Shown here in pieces: positions 6,266-7,467 of a DNA stretch of 7,467 bases. The notes beneath the pieces are model-generated. The model saw only the letters and a program-made list of their open reading frames with translations, was not told where the DNA came from and ran no database searches. The stretch is from Christensenella sp. UBA5893 (lineage in GTDB: Bacteria > Bacillota > Clostridia > Christensenellales > UBA1242): contig DJER01000001.1 of assembly GCA_002431905.1 (NCBI GenBank), positions 8,423 through 15,889 of the forward strand, written 5' to 3'. The translations under genes and the position numbers were made by a program. Numbering within the stretch: the first letter of the stretch is position 1; each line of letters opens with the position of its first letter.

Positions 6266-7467
6266 ATGTTAAAATTACTTAGATTTTTCAAGTGGTACAC
6301 ATGGGTCTTGTGTGCCTTGGTTGTTGGAATAATTGTGTTTCAAGTTAATCTTGAAATGGAACTTATTGCCAAAATGGGTGATATTATTGCCTTAATTCAA
6401 AAAACTGCAACCGAAACAGTTACAAGTGCAATGTTTTGGAATGTTGGCATAAAAATGATACTTATTGCTCTTGGAATTTGTGCAAGCGTTGTGCTTATAA
6501 ATTTCTTGGCATCAACAATATCTTCAAACTTTTCAAAGACATTAAGGTCAAATGTGTTCAAAAAAGTTAACTCATTTTCTATGGAAGAGATGAACAAGTT
6601 TTCTGTTGCAAGTTTAATCACAAGAACAACAAACGATATAAAACAAGTTGAGCAAACAGTTTTTGTTACACTTCGTATGGCGATAACTGCTCCTGTTATG
6701 GGTGCATATGCAATTTCAAAAATTGTAAATTCATCTGTGACATTAACTTGGACAACAGCAGGTGCTGTGTTTGCGCTTATTGCACTAGTTATGTTTTTGT
6801 TCTTTGTTGCAGTTCCAAAATTTTCTCAAATTCAAAAGAAAACTGATAGAATTAACAATGTCACTCGTGAAAATTTGACAGGAATAAGAGTTGTTCGTGC
6901 ATATGATGCCGAAAAGGAACAAGAACAAAAGTTTGAAAATGTAAACAGCGATTTAACCAAGACTCAACTTTTTGTAAACAGAACAATGGCACTTATGTGG
7001 CCAGGTATGGATCTTATTATGAATGCATTAAGTATTGCAATTTACTTTATTGGTGCATTCTTAATTGATGGTGGAAATCTTGTTTATTCTGACCTTGTTG
7101 TGTTTGTTTCATATTCAATGCACGTTGTTATGAGTTTTATGTTTATTGCAATGTTGTTTGTTGTTATTCCAAGGGGTGTTGTTTCTGGAAGAAGAATTAA
7201 CGAAGTTTTGGAAACGGTTTCAAAAGTTCAAGACGGCAAGGGTGTTGAAAAAAGTGAAATAACAGGTGAAATTGAATTTAGAAACGTGTCATTTAGGTAC
7301 CCAGATGCCGAAATGAACACTTTGGAAAACATTTCATTCAAAGTAAACAAAGGTCAAACAATTGCATTCATTGGTTCAACGGGGAGTGGAAAGAGTACAC
7401 TTGTAAACCTTATCACAAGATTTTATGATGCAAGTTTTGGTGAAATTTTAATTGATGGCGAAAATAT
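6266..7467 (+). CDS. ABC exporter half-transporter (membrane domain plus start of ATPase domain), 3' truncated
   Basis: The frame stays open to the window end, giving 400 codons of a protein that would normally be near 580-620 residues. The N-terminus (MLKLLRFFKWYTWVL) starts an ABC type-I exporter membrane domain with about six hydrophobic segments. The cytoplasmic coupling region RENLTGIRVVRAYDAE (from Arg201) is typical of this family. The ATPase domain begins near residue 335 with the A-loop Tyr345 (VSFRYPD) and Walker A GSTGSGKST (370-378, Lys376). The Q-loop, signature motif and Walker B lie beyond the window. The sequence style resembles subunits of bacterial heterodimeric multidrug/lipid-type exporters (YheI/YheH or TM287/288-like), so a partner half-transporter gene directly downstream is likely. 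Substrate is unknown. It has its own strong promoter and is not co-transcribed with the surface protein gene. Confidence 0.93.
   Translation, partial: MLKLLRFFKWYTWVLCALVVGIIVFQVNLEMELIAKMGDIIALIQKTATETVTSAMFWNVGIKMILIALGICASVVLINFLASTISSNFSKTLRSNVFKKVNSFSMEEMNKFSVASLITRTTNDIKQVEQTVFVTLRMAITAPVMGAYAISKIVNSSVTLTWTTAGAVFALIALVMFLFFVAVPKFSQIQKKTDRINNVTRENLTGIRVVRAYDAEKEQEQKFENVNSDLTKTQLFVNRTMALMWPGMDLIMNALSIAIYFIGAFLIDGGNLVYSDLVVFVSYSMHVVMSFMFIAMLFVVIPRGVVSGRRINEVLETVSKVQDGKGVEKSEITGEIEFRNVSFRYPDAEMNTLENISFKVNKGQTIAFIGSTGSGKSTLVNLITRFYDASFGEILIDGEN

Noticed and set aside
1..7467. Mycoplasma/Spiroplasma-type genetic code (TGA = Trp)
   Set aside because: Trp is encoded by TGG in all three genes and no in-frame TGA occurs.
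1..7467. CRISPR array, tRNA or rRNA gene, insertion sequence, phage or defence genes
   Set aside because: No spaced identical repeats, cloverleaf-like or rRNA sequence, transposase frame or terminal inverted repeats were seen. Nearly all of the window is covered by the three genes.

Overview
This is an AT-rich window (about one third G+C by eye) with three protein-coding genes, all on the + strand, separated by short intergenic gaps. Each gap holds an intrinsic terminator followed by a promoter. The Firmicutes-like signals are A/G-rich ribosome binding sites (AAGGAG, AAGGAAGGA), TTGACA/TATAAT-type promoters, and Trp encoded by TGG with no in-frame TGA in any gene. This fits a low-GC Firmicute using the standard bacterial code, most plausibly an uncultured gut-type Clostridia lineage, not a table-4 Mollicute. 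The species cannot be named from this window.

Layout: (1) Positions 1-1214 hold the 3' part of a P-type cation ATPase resembling the CtpE group. It contains the end of the P domain, six membrane helices and a charged tail. (2) A terminator at 1220-1250 and a promoter/RBS region at 1269-1351 separate it from the next gene. (3) Positions 1352-6124 encode a 1590-residue surface protein. It has an N-terminal membrane segment, a long beta-rich ectodomain, BspA-like leucine-rich repeats, a Hint (Hedgehog/intein) autoprocessing-type domain starting at Cys1267, a polar, probably helical, post-Hint extension, and a C-terminal module resembling the InlB B-repeat (Listeria-Bacteroides repeat). (4) A second terminator at 6135-6167 shares its stem sequence with the first, and a perfect-consensus promoter follows (TTGACA-17-TATAAT). 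(5) From 6266 to the window end runs the 5' part of an ABC exporter half-transporter, cut shortly after Walker A.

The three genes appear to be separate transcription units, and nothing in the sequence shows that they share a pathway. All encode envelope proteins: an ion pump, a surface protein and an exporter. The most interesting object is the Hint domain embedded in the giant surface protein. It keeps the candidate nucleophilic Cys and a block-B His but lacks the His-Asn end needed for protein splicing. This suggests Hedgehog-like self-cleavage or self-attachment, or a degenerate structural Hint fold, and not an active intein.
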